This document shows, piece by piece, positions 12,690 to 24,262 of a stretch of DNA of 64,000 nt. The DNA is taken from contig NC_061130.1 in NCBI RefSeq assembly GCF_905220365.1, forward strand, positions 10,237,501 to 10,301,500. The letters run 5' to 3'. This DNA comes from Vanessa cardui. Lineage: Eukaryota > Arthropoda > Insecta > Lepidoptera > Nymphalidae. Each line of letters starts with the position of its first letter. The first letter of the stretch is position 1. The position numbers were made by a program, and so were the translations under genes. The notes beneath the pieces were generated by a model. That model searched no databases. It had not been told where the DNA came from and saw nothing but the letters and a program-made list of their open reading frames with translations.

Positions 12690-13214
12690 AACAATTTCTG
12701 TTATCTGATATATATAATATTTATAAATTATTGTCCCTTAATATCAAAGATATTTTGTTAGTATTTTTTAACCAAAACCTTAACTTAATTCCCTTTAAAA
12801 ATATATAAGATATTCTGAACCATGAACAAGGGTTCTAAAAAGTATTGATTGAAATGGTATCCCCTTAACAAAAGTCCATGAGAACGATGGAGGCAATGTT
12901 CGACAACAAAATAATATTTTCGATCGATGAACGCGAATGACTCTTCATAAATGTCAAGTCAATATTAACGAACTTCATCGTTTTCAAGGCTCTGTTGTCG
13001 AAAATAGAACCCGTGTAATATTGGTAAGTCTGTCCGTTATGATACGATAATTTCTAGACTTTTAAATTGAATTAAATTTGTAGACATTTATTTTTTCTTT
13101 TAAATTACAACGAAACGGACGAGATTAATTTATTTATTCCAAAGCAAATAGTTTTAATATGTCATTGCGCAATTGTTTTGTTGTAAAAAAAAGTATCTAA
13201 TATGTATCAATAGA
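12690..13214. other. no gene recognised
   Basis: AT-rich sequence, nothing identified. Confidence 0.5.
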
Positions 13215-13345
13215 TCTCTATCTATATCCATCCATGCTCAAGACCTTTCTTACCACATGGTCCTCATTCCTCCGCATAATATGTCCATACTATGACAGTC
13301 GGTTTCCACATAGCTTCTCGGTTCTCTTACCCCTCAACCCATATA
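13215..13345 (-). pseudogene. LINE reverse transcriptase C-terminal scrap
   Basis: The minus-strand translation reads YGHIMRRNEDHVVRKVLSMD after an in-frame stop. This matches the conserved C-terminal YGHVxRRxEDHVVRKV motif of insect non-LTR (RTE/CR1/Jockey-type) reverse transcriptases. Only about 40 codons survive and they contain stops, so it is a dead fragment. The exact clade cannot be told from so short a piece. Confidence 0.75.
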
Positions 13346-14837
13346 CTATATTATATTACATATTAACAGTAACAAACTACTGTTGGTGGTATATATAGAA
13401 TATAATATGATGAATCGGACGTATCTAGACGGAGTTGCAAAAAGCCCTAACCAAGTTAACCAATTCCGTGATTCAATACTTTTAAAGCATTCAAATTCTA
13501 CATAATCTATTTCGTGATCATCTAAAATGTATGATATTATGGATAGTTTTATTGGTCAGTCATTTTGCAAATACACTACAGAATTCTATCGACTCTGAAC
13601 TCAGCCGCAAACTTGCTCGAATTATTTTCTGATTTTGACAACTCTCGCCTCTGGTGAATTTTATAGTATTCACGTGGAATACTTTTGATGGGTTTTAGTT
13701 GGAAAATTTGAACTTTCGAATGGACGTATATTTTTTTGTTCGTGCCATCCTTTTTTCGGCTTTCAGAAATATTAATTGGAACATAGTGGTTTAAATATAA
13801 TTGCAATCTTCAGTTCAATTTTTAATAAAGCTAAAAATTAACAGTTGAAAATATTAGTGTAGGTATTGGATCAATTGGTTTAATAAGAAATGCCAAATTA
13901 AATTTATATGCGTATGTTAATTATATGCATATTATTATAGGTTTTGATACATTTTACCTTAATTCACTTGAATCTAATGCATATAATGTACCATAAATTA
14001 ATTCAGATAATATGAGGTAGTTAAAATAAGTAATCAATTCGTTCTATTAAGTTAGAAGAGGCGTTTGAAGCCGTAAGATTTCCATAGCCCGGAGGTTTCT
14101 AAATCAAGCCCTTGTTACAAGCATTAAATAACAAGTTTGTATTCTCAAAGGATTATTTATATACAAACGTATATAATTCCATCTCTTTAAATCAAGGGAG
14201 ACGTTTCATATGATAATTCCCAGGGAAATATGATTAGTGGTATAATAAAGGCATATTCTGTTACAACACGATAGCTTTATCGCATATCACTGATTCGTCA
14301 TAACAAACAACTTTGAAATTATTCTACCTACTTATATTTTATCCTGTTTAAGTTATTGTTTTAAATTATCACTTTTAAAAAAAATTAAATCGACTCATTA
14401 AAAATACTAGATTGTTTATTGAAAATACCCAAAATGGCTTAATTAAGTTCACAAAATATGTGAAGTCGTTTAAATTTGTAAAGAATGTGATTGTATATTT
14501 AATTATTATGAACAAGTTAATTTATAAAAAATGGAATATAATTAAAGTTATTTTTATCTTAAATTTATTAAAGTTATTTAAGTTATACAATTATTACGAA
14601 CGTTTGCGTAATGACCTCGTTTGTAAAAGTACAAAAAATAAGTTCCTCTAAGACAATATACAAGTATAGTTATAAATATGGTAGTTTATATGGATACATG
14701 TAGAATAAATAGGATGAGTATATTTTAAAACAAACAGTATTAACGAGAAAAGCCTTCCGGCCATATTCACCTTGCTGCATCTCACTTATGTACTGTAAGG
14801 TAAAAGACAGAGAAATAAATAATTAAGTAAATATATA
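13346..14837. other. no gene recognised
   Basis: AT-rich. The 79-codon frame at 14412-14651 is Lys/Ile/Asn-rich, as expected by chance from AT-rich DNA. Confidence 0.55.
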
Positions 14838-15076
14838 TTGGACAACATCACATACATAACTCTTATCCTCCACACTCTTTCCTCTGATTGTAAGTACATA
14901 AAGCACTTGTTTTATGGAATTAGAAGTAACGAAGGTACCACAAATACCCACATCCAACTAAACATAAAAAACAAATGAACTTTTTCTATATCGACGTGGC
15001 CGGGGATCGAACCCGGGACGTTGGAATGGCGTACCCATGGAACCTGATGTACACACTACGCGAGCACGGAGGTCGT
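14838..15076 (-). mobile_element. tRNA-derived SINE, second family
   Basis: The minus strand has a tRNA-like head (GTGCTCGCGTAGTGTG, then GGTTCGATCCC as B box within CCCGGGTTCGATCCCCGG), a body with AGTTCATTTG, CTAATTCCATAAAACAAGTG and GGAAAGAGTGTGGAGG, and ends near ATGTATGTGATGTTGTCCAA. This layout matches a common lepidopteran SINE distinct from the Metulj-type family. It looks nearly full length. Confidence 0.75.
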
Positions 15077-17060
15077 CAATAAAGAAAGATTTTTACACAT
15101 ACCTTTTAAAAATATATATTATATATACAGTCCAGTTCAAGCCCAGCAAAATATTAATGGTAATTTAATTAACAGAAATGTTTTGTTAACAATTCTGAAA
15201 AGGATTAATACTGATTGCCATGTAATTTGAACTTAAATTATCGGGAAGATGAACGTCAGGAAGAATAAGCATTACATAATGAACTGAAACTGTAATAAAA
15301 TACGTGATGTTGATCGCGGAATAGAGTTATATATTTAGATATATTTAGAACATCTTCGTTTATGATAATTTAACTAACCTCAATGCAATTAAACCCTTTA
15401 AATCAATCTATCGTTATTCGAGAAATCATAAGGATTGATGAGTGAGTTGAGGCCTGATAAAAAATACAAAAAAAAAAAAAACATAAAACCTCCTTTTTTG
15501 AAAACATAAAAGTACATTTGCATCTCTGCTCATATCACTAAGGGTCGATACTGATAGGACTCTTCGCATCGTATTCGTTATAAAGTTAGAGGCTCTCTAA
15601 GAGCACGTTAAAAGCAAATTAATTAACACAGAGCAAAACTTATAACGCGATTTATTTCAAACCTTCAAAATACTATTATTTACTCTGTCTGACCGATGAC
15701 ATGATCTTAAAACGAAACGACAAATTAAAAAACAAAAGGAAATCTTATCAATTCTTTCATAATTTTAAACCCGCATTCAATTTATTCTGCAACTGAAGCA
15801 AATTCTAAACACAACGCAATGCTCATGTCGAAACGCTAACCGAGTACGTCATTTTAAAAGAAAAGAAATAAAAGTATCGAACAAAACTGCAAAGGCACTG
15901 CAGTCTGCATTCACATCCAAGCTATTCTTTAAAAGATTGCTATTTAGCATTCGTGTATCGCATTTACTGAACGCAGTCTATATACAAAGTCGCATTGACG
16001 AAAACTCGTTCAATTAATTTGAAGAACCTAGTATTTGCCTACTTTTAAAAAACATGCTTTTCAGAAAAAAAAATCATTCGTTGATAAAAAATGATTCTCG
16101 GAATAAACACTTTTTATACATTTAGCAGATCGTTACTTTACGTTTATTCATTATTTTGAATCAAAACTTGACAAAAATCTGCCTCTGACTACTATTGCTA
16201 TTAAATATTGCATTTTAGCAAGTTTATTTATAGAAATTAATGCTTGATTTGCCTTCATGCTCGTTCAACGAATTGAGTTCAACATTTTAGTTACTCTTGG
16301 CGGTTGGGTGAAGCATTCCCATCGTAACGCTCGAGCTGTATCTGATAATTGTGTAAAGACTACAGAGCCATCGTAATCTATGATTCGCATTTACTAGTTA
16401 CTTGTCCTCCGGGTTTTAAGTACCTTTTTTGTATTCTTGATTTGTCATGTTTGATTAAGTAGTTACGTCGGGAAAGATTTGCGAACAAATGAACAAACTC
16501 ACATTCGCTTTTAATATATTGTTATGCTCCATGATATAAGAGAAACCTCTGACCATCATTATATACTTGATAACACTAAAATTTATAAGTAATTGTAGTG
16601 AAAAAATAACATCAGTGACGTCATTTTGTATTTATATTTAATCTAAAATACAACTACTTGTGTTGTATACACTTTAAGGTTTCGACTAATAATTTTAGAT
16701 TGAACCTCAAAAATAGATGACCGTCGTAACTCTTTAACGTTGTTCTAAATACATATTTATTCAGTATTTTCTTCATTATCACAACTTGGTTATACGTTAT
16801 ACTTATATGTAATTGTTTTATTATAGTACGATTACTATAAATTCTTGCAAAGCGAATTGTTTTTGCACCATTGATTATATTTTCTACCAACCGTGACGTC
16901 AAAACGTTTCTATAATATCGATCGCTAGTAATCGTAATAAAAAAATTGAATAATAAAACTTTTGTTAGTAACAGGCACTTACATAATTTATAAAGAATAC
17001 GATTAGTTGTCTAAATATTAATACGTGAAACAATAACTTTTGCAATAACCAAAAATAGCA
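15077..17060. other. no gene recognised; poly(A) run
   Basis: Contains an A run at about 15468-15482. No supported gene. Confidence 0.5.
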
Positions 17061-17079
17061 GATGATGATGATGATGATG
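17061..17079. repeat. (GAT)n microsatellite
   Basis: Six GAT trinucleotide units. Confidence 0.9.
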
Positions 17080-18293
17080 TGGAATTTGCCAGTATTATAG
17101 TTTAGGTGGAGAAAGCAAGCAAATATTTTTCTATATACTTCTTTAAAAATACAAAAATGATAAAAAACAACATTACACACACGACGATACGTTTAAAACG
17201 TGGGTAAGCTACATAATACTTAATATGACACATTCAGTTTCCTTATTATACTGCCAATTACGATACACGTTATGTTAAAGATGAAAATCAATTACATATT
17301 TTTACTTGATTTTTTTATCGATGTAGTTACAAGGTATCGTCTAGTTGAGCCCAATTTTTCTTATCTTTCGAATCAACGCATCTAATTTTTTTTGAATTTC
17401 AATGAATTACGGTTGCATTTCGACCATCGACATTTTAATAAAGAATGTATTCCAATTATTATTTCGTCTTTAATCATATTATATTTATGTCCATCAGCTT
17501 CACCAGTACTCAACAAGTACTTGTCAAGTACTTATAATGTTATACTAGCTGTGTACTACGCGACTGATATTATTATACATTGTTGTATTTTCAACACGAA
17601 ACAATGGTTGCATTCCAGAAACGCATAAAACAATAATTTATTTATGTTTATATATAACTCTTAGTGCAAACATTAATGTTAAAAACAAACTTTGACAAGA
17701 TCCTTCGACAATATGGTGCTCTGTTACGAAAGATCTTCTCCAAAGTGATCTTTATTTTATATAGTTTAAATTATGCGTTAATAGTCAATCTGAAAACTCA
17801 AACAAACGTTATTTTTATATACGCAGCTACGTCTTTTACCTGTAGCGCGTCAGTATACACAGTGATAAGAATATTTACCTTTCTAAATGCAATGATATAA
17901 TTATTCACCTGATAGAGATTTTTTACTTGGATAACGAAGTGCATATTACGACGTTGATAAGGCAAAGTATGTGGAAAAGTACATACGGATTCCATAGTGA
18001 TAAGAATTTTGTATTCAGTAATTATAATCTGACTTTCAAGATAATGTACACAATACAAATATAAATATTTTAACATGCTGATGACGTAATGACTGTTTTG
18101 AATGTTAGAAAAACTCCTCAAAGGTAATTGACCTCATGAATATTATCCTAGAAAACGATTTATTGATTGGTAACAATAATAATTAATTATGAATTAAACA
18201 ACCATTACTAAATCAATGAACTTAGACTGAATGTACTGATCCGTCATGTTCCATATAGATTTCGACAATCAGGACTTTAGCCGAAAATTGTAG
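17080..18293. other. no gene recognised
   Basis: Several 70-107-codon frames overlap on both strands here, none flanked by convincing splice sites or rich in a recognisable motif. They are best explained by chance. Confidence 0.5.
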
Positions 18294-18470
18294 GTTTAAA
18301 TCAGGGCAAGCACCACTGAGTCTCATGTGACTAATTTGTGTTTATAATTTATCTCGTGTTCGGCGTTGAAGGATAACATCGTGACCTGCATATGTTGGAT
18401 GAAATTTTGTCGCTCGTAGGTACCACGCTAGTAACCGCAGTGATGCAGCTCAGCAATATATGTATATAGC
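18294..18470 (+). mobile_element. degraded Metulj-type SINE
   Basis: Retains the B-box side (GTTTAAATCAGGGCAAGCAC), the TAATTTGTGTTTATAATTTA block, TCTCGTGTTCGGCG and GACCTGCATATG. The head and the tail are lost. Confidence 0.7.
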
Positions 18471-18879
18471 AAACTCGAAATTATTTCAACGGCAAATAAG
18501 GCGTTTGCCCAGCAATGGAAAATTAATTTGAAATGGAATATTATGAATCATCATCGTTAGTTCTGATATAAATTTATATCAATATAATTTTACCATCAGA
18601 CCGTAGTTTCTGTTTTCTTTATTAAAACACAATAATATTTTTTTGAAGGAAAGTTTCGCTTTCTTTTTTATTTATGAATGAACAACAATTTTATTTTAAT
18701 AACGTTCTATTTTACTATTATGGCACTGATTTATTTAGATATAGATAGTCATCGGTAATTATTAATGTTCTGCGTTTTAAAATACATATTTATTGTATAA
18801 GTCAATTCTCGACTAACCTTACGTCTTTTCGAAAATAACCTATTTAAGGAGGTGTTTATATACGCCTTTGTATGTATTA
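18471..18879. other. no gene recognised
   Basis: AT-rich, nothing identified. Confidence 0.5.
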
Positions 18880-18955
18880 GCGAAATTGATGAGTGAATGG
18901 TGGTACCCAGGGGAGGGTGCACAAAAATTTACCAAAGGCAAATATTTATGTCATG
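18880..18955 (+). repeat. family A-associated fragment
   Basis: Carries GATGAGTGAATGGTGGTACC, similar to the GATGAGTGGGTGGTACC block that accompanies family A copies. Confidence 0.35.
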
Positions 18956-20011
18956 CTAGACGTAGCTATCCGATATATTTCTCGGGTCACCTCGGATGAA
19001 TGGAACGGTAGGGAAACACTTGCAGGAAAGAGAGAGAAAAAAAATTACGTAACATAAAAACCATATGTCTATACGTTTAGTTGTTATAGAGTTTAAGCGT
19101 TGTGATAGAGGCGATCTTGTGGTAAACTAACCCAGCGAATAAGTCCCTCGTGACGAACACAAAATTATTCAAATATAGCAATGTCAAACCTTTTCGATGC
19201 TAAGAGTTTGTTCCCAGCGGTATAAACATATATTGGGAATATATCGATAATGATGGATGCGATGCAAAGTTTCGGTAACTTCGGACACATAATGCATTGA
19301 TGTTGTACATTAGTGATATCCATATAATACATACTGTTTATGTTTTATATAGGGTGTAATATTATTTTTATTTTGCCTATTAGTATATTTTAATAGGATG
19401 TTATAATAACTGGCTTTTTAGATGATAAAAGCGTTGAATTCCTTTTTTTTCTCACATAATATACAATAAGTACATACGTATATTTATAAATATTTTTTCT
19501 CAGTCGCTATATTATATTCCGGTCCAGTGGCATATTTATGCTTGGTCTACTGATTAGATTTTGTTTTATGAAAATAAGCCAAAAAATTCATGATATTAAG
19601 TTAAAAGTGTTCCAGCGAGAAGTGCGAAACGACAGAAGGGTTATCGTATATGTATATTATATATCATGTTATTTGTGTACAGTTTATCAAAGAAACAAGT
19701 GTTCGTAAAATATTGCTATGAAGTAGTAAAATATTACAATGTCGAATGTCTTTTAACGACTTGTCGGAGGAGTAAGGCACTTAGCGAACATACACAGCGA
19801 TCGATATTTATTGTATAACTGGCGGCGACAACAGACAGATTATAGATAGTTACCGCTAACCTTAGAAATAGTTTGAGCATTTTATTTCAAAAATGTGAGG
19901 AAATATATTCCTATACAATGGTCTTGATTGACGATTAAGAATACGAACAAGAATAAATACGAGTCACTATTGATTTACCAGTACATACCTAATGTGCTTA
20001 ATTATATATAA
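18956..20011. other. no gene recognised
   Basis: Mixed composition with no supported feature. Confidence 0.5.
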
Positions 20012-20170
20012 ACGCTAGTTGTTGCCTGCGGCTTCGCTTGCGTTGTAGGGATTGGTTGTCATGTGTGAGGCAAAATTAGCTTATGTCCTTTCCAGGTATT
20101 CAAGTTTGCTTCATACCAAATTTTGACAAACTCGGTTTAGTGGTTTGCTAGTAAAGAGCGACAGTCAGAT
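20012..20170 (+). repeat. family C repeat (RTE-like 3' end)
   Basis: Starts with CGCTAGTTGTTGCCTGCGGC and runs to TTTGCTAGTAAAGAGCGACA, the same ends as the longer copy at 61528-61956. Such sequences commonly trail lepidopteran RTE-type LINEs; the class is from recall. Confidence 0.5.
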
Positions 20171-20229
20171 TATAAGTCAAAGAAAGTTTAAGCTGTAAAA
20201 ATAAAGGTACGACAAATTTATAAATAAAG

Positions 20230-20600
20230 CTGTAAAGTAACATCAACGGCTTCGTTCGAAAATGCTGTACAACGGGGAATAGCGCATAGAAATAAATAGG
20301 GAGCGAATTTGTCTAGCCTATAGAGCTGAAGTTAAAGAAGAAAAAAAGTAAGCGAATTCCAACGCCTGAGTTCTAAAGTTTGCTCCCTCAACACATCAAG
20401 GGACTAAGCGGTTATCCGACTCGACTCGTCTCACACCGCGTTAGGTATTTATAGCGTCGGAATGCATCGCCCACCAGCAATAATATCACCACTGTCAAGT
20501 TCATTACTCACTCATCCCGCTACAATGACCACACACCTGTAGCTCTTATGGCGCACAGATTAAAGATTACTTTGCTTTGAGCTTTGCTAAGCATTAGTCT
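20230..20600. other. GC-richer unassigned segment
   Basis: Stands out from the AT-rich flanks and includes GGTATTTATAGCG (TATA-like on the plus strand). No ORF longer than a few codons starts downstream. It may be a regulatory or conserved non-coding element. Confidence 0.2.
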
Positions 20601-20854
20601 TTTCTTTTACTTATATTTCGATTTTCTATTTTGAACCATGTGTCTACTGGGCTATGATATGAAATGATATGTATTGCTCGTTTGGAGATACCAAACGTTT
20701 GGTGATAAAATATGTAAGTCGAAATGAAATCTTGATATAAATTAGTTCGTATAATATTACATAGTGAGAGGTCAAAACCCTACAAAAACTATACTTAGAA
20801 AGCATTTAATCATAATTATTCGCATCTGTATTCAGTATATTGTTTGAGTTTATA

Positions 20855-20965
20855 TCTTTACTAATCTCGTTCGATGCTTTTAGCTTGCGGGGTTTAGTTA
20901 TGAAAGCGTAACAGATAGATAAACAGACAGACAGAAAGAGTTACGTTCGCATTTATAATATTAGT
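20855..20965 (+). repeat. family C repeat end
   Basis: Ends with ACAGACAGACAGAAAG and TTTATAATATTAGT. The inverse of the same end is seen at 43604. Confidence 0.5.
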
Positions 20966-21209
20966 TATAGTTTTCCTCAATTCTTTTAATGATGATTCTA
21001 TAAAATTTAATTTATACTCTAATTACGCCGTCGATTAAGCTCAATGTAGGTTGTATTATTATTATATTTCGAAACCGTAACAATGTTATTTATACAACTG
21101 TTTACAGGTACTCATTGATAATTTACAAAAGTGCAATAATGAAGACGGTATATTATTCGCGACAGTAGTTTTTTTAAGGTAATGTAACACGGGTGATCAA
21201 ATATACTTT

Positions 21210-21330
21210 TTGATGTAAGGTGGTCGCCAGATCACATTGAATAGTAGAAGAAAATACTTTGCGCTGTTAGAAATATTAACGTTACATTACCAATGTACCA
21301 CTAACTTTGGGTTTACTACTACTCACTAAA
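21210..21330 (-). repeat. family A copy
   Basis: The order of GTAAGGTGGTCGCC, GCGCTGTTAGAAATATTAAC, and CCAATGTACCAC...CTTTGGG follows the minus-strand consensus of the family. Confidence 0.5.
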
Positions 21331-22084
21331 AGATAATATACATAATATTACTTTTCAAATTTATTTTCCATTTATAAAGAATGTACGAAATCAAACTAAT
21401 GATCAATTAATGGATGGTTTTATAGAAAATACTGATTTAACTATCTTAGTTTCTTAATGGGCTATATGTATATGGCATTACGTAAAACATTTAAAGTGTA
21501 ATTAAATTGTTTGATGGAATTACTGATAGCAATACGAGCGTATTTTATTATATACGATACTTAGTAACTAGCTGTTTCATGCTCGCTTTAACGTAATTTA
21601 AAATGTAGTACATTTTTTTTACAAAACTAAATAGTATTAAAAGCCTCCTGTTTCTTATTTTCAATAGTTCGTTGACATTTATAATATTAAAACAGTTTAA
21701 ACAACTGTTTAAGTAGTCATTATAGGCTAAGTAAGTAAAAAAGGTGTTCTCAAAGTAACTGTTATAACCTGAAAGCAGTGGATACAATATGTAGTGTTAA
21801 CATAACAAAAATTGGAATTCGCGCAATACGATTTTTCGAGGTTTCTTCTTTTGATATATTTTTTTTCATATTGAATTTTCTTTTCCATTCTTTGCTAGGC
21901 TATAAAAAATCCATAATGTTAGACAATGCAGAGTTAAAGACAATCCAACCGGTGCTACTTTTCTCATATAAAAACTATGCGTACAGTTTGTACTATCTAC
22001 TAAACCGTATTCTATAGATAAAAGAAGTATTTTAATGCGCCGTTTCCCATTTAATAATAATACTTTTTTAAAAACAGATTGACT
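21331..22084. other. no gene recognised
   Basis: AT-rich. Two opposed 79-codon frames at 21548-22017 look like chance. Confidence 0.5.
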
Positions 22085-22235
22085 GGCAATTCCCTATCCG
22101 ATGGTAAGTGGTTACCTCGGCCCTCACATTGGCACCGTAAGAAATTTCAACAATGCCTGACAATGTCAATGCGCCAACCTTGGGAACAGAGATGTTATGT
22201 CCCTTGTGATAATAATTACATCGGCTTTATTTTAA
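22085..22235 (-). repeat. family A copy
   Basis: GATGGTAAGTGGTTACC...TGCGCCAACCTTGGGAAC...GATGTTATGTCCCTTGTG, a good minus-strand match to the family. Confidence 0.65.
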
Positions 22236-22352
22236 TATAAAGGTCACAAAAGCATTATCAATATATTATGCAATTCATAATAATACTAATAATATATTTG
22301 TAGTTAAATATGTTTAGTTCATTATTTCCCAGAATCAAAAATAGAATATAAC

Positions 22353-22396
22353 TAATTTTATTTATTATTGAATATAATCAATAATAAATAAAATTA
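22353..22396. repeat. perfect hairpin, 19-bp arms
   Basis: TAATTTTATTTATTATTGA at 22353-22371 is exactly complementary to 22378-22396, with a 6-base loop (ATATAA). Confidence 0.9.
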
Positions 22397-23269
22397 ATAC
22401 TTTACAGTTTCCCTAGTAACTTAAAAACTCAAACCTTTTAGCTATCTTAACGTCACACAAGACCTTAGCATTAAGTAGGGAAGCTTATGTCTTAGCCCAT
22501 TTAATAAGTAATACGATTCTGTGCGTCGTTCATTGTGTTGACGTTGTCAAAGAGAAAATCGCTATCCCGACCGCTTTTGCCCTAATAAAACTATACAACT
22601 TATACACGAAAACTTTGTACAGTGTGAATGTAGGCTTAATGGTTTCAAACAACCGCAACCTTATATAAAATTATCGTTTAAACCGACACGGAATTAATCT
22701 TGAACGATAAAATCAATACTCACAGCGTCTTAACTCTCTGCGAGTTACCAACTCAAAATAAAAACATTTCTTACACTAAGTCGAATTTAATGGATATCCG
22801 GTTGTAGCTAGTTGAAGATAGATGCTATCATTTGATTGATATATATCGGTCAAATTATTTTTTAACACCACAACATTTCCACAGTTTCAATTTATTAAAT
22901 TATATTATATTTAGTGAAATAAAGGTTGAAAAACTATGGTACTGTAAATTCTTGGCCTTCTTAAAGACCTGAAGATAATTTATTGCTATCAATTTGGTTG
23001 TAAACAATCTCTAAACGAATTAAAATATTTTCATATCCTTCGCATGAGTAAGTTTAAACGAGATAGTTAATGTTTTTTGACTTGTCAAATTAGTTTAGAC
23101 CTACGTCATAAACGGTACAAAGAGTAAAAAATCTCGAGTTGAAGTGAATCAAGTAAAATTCTTAAACAAGATCTACTAGAAGAAATTCAGTTGCGTCGCA
23201 ACATTTTTGTTTGGATTTTATTTTCAACTTGAAACATTGCTTTCATACCTTAACTGCACGAAAATGTAT
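22397..23269. other. no gene recognised
   Basis: AT-rich, nothing identified. Confidence 0.5.
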
Positions 23270-23560
23270 GCAGCCTAGGTGAACCGGTGTAATTACAAGT
23301 GCGAGGAACATAACATCTTAGTTCTTAAAGTTAGTTGTGCAGACGCGATGTAAGAAATGTTTAATTTTTCTTACAGCGCTATGTTTTATGTATTGTCTAT
23401 GGTGACCATAAGAAACAACATTAGGTCACAAGATTGGTGGTGCAGAGGCGATGTAAGAAATGGTTAATATTTCTTGCAGCACTAACGTCTAATGTCAATG
23501 GGTGTTGGTGACCACTTATCTTCAGGTGGTCAAATTACCGGTCCACCTATCTATATATTC
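23270..23560 (+). repeat. family A copy with internal duplication
   Basis: The core GCAGANGCGATGTAAGAAAT plus TTTCTT and a 'CATTGTCTATGGTGACC' type block occurs twice (about 23335-23410 and 23440-23525), so the copy is partly duplicated or consists of two nested copies. Confidence 0.6.
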
Positions 23561-24262
23561 TATATCATACAAAAAAGGAAAAGAAATACTTATCGATAAG
23601 CGAGTATACTTTCATATTTACAGCATTAATGAAGTTAGTGTTTTAAATTAAGATACCCCGGATACCTAAAGCTTCTTGGTTAGAACTATAACACATTCTA
23701 TTTACGGAATTGGGTCAAATGTAGTCGGTACATTCATCGTCATAAATGTGATTACTCAATTTATGTGTACATCGCCTTTATTAATGAATACTTAACGAAT
23801 ATATTTGTTATTTAAAATTCTTATGAATACAAACTTCTTATGTCTTTGAAAACTTTGTATTTTTTTTTCAAGTACCTATATTGTTGAAATGTTTACTGCA
23901 TTACACAATTTAATTGGGAAAGTGTTGATTGTGCTTGTGAGACAAATGAGAGATACTTCATGACTCGGTTATGTTACTGACATTAAATCGTTTCCGCACT
24001 TTTAAAAGCAATTAATTAAGAAACACTTTCAACATAATATTCGGATATTTCGTATGTAAAATAATATAATGTTGGAATTAACAATTACTTTTACAAAACA
24101 ATTGATTAAATATTGTTTGTTTAAATATCTAAACAAAACTACTGCATAAATCCACTTCTCTTAATGATAATCAAATGAAATCAATTATTTCAACATAAAA
24201 ATATGTAATACTTCTTTTTGTGATAACTCCTTGCTTCCTTTTTTAAGCTATAGTAGGTATAT
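23561..24262. other. no gene recognised
   Basis: AT-rich DNA flanking the piggyBac-like element. Confidence 0.5.

Noticed and set aside
17392..18121. Cluster of 78-107-codon frames
   Set aside because: AT-rich, Ile/Tyr/Phe-heavy frames on both strands overlapping each other; no splice or start support.
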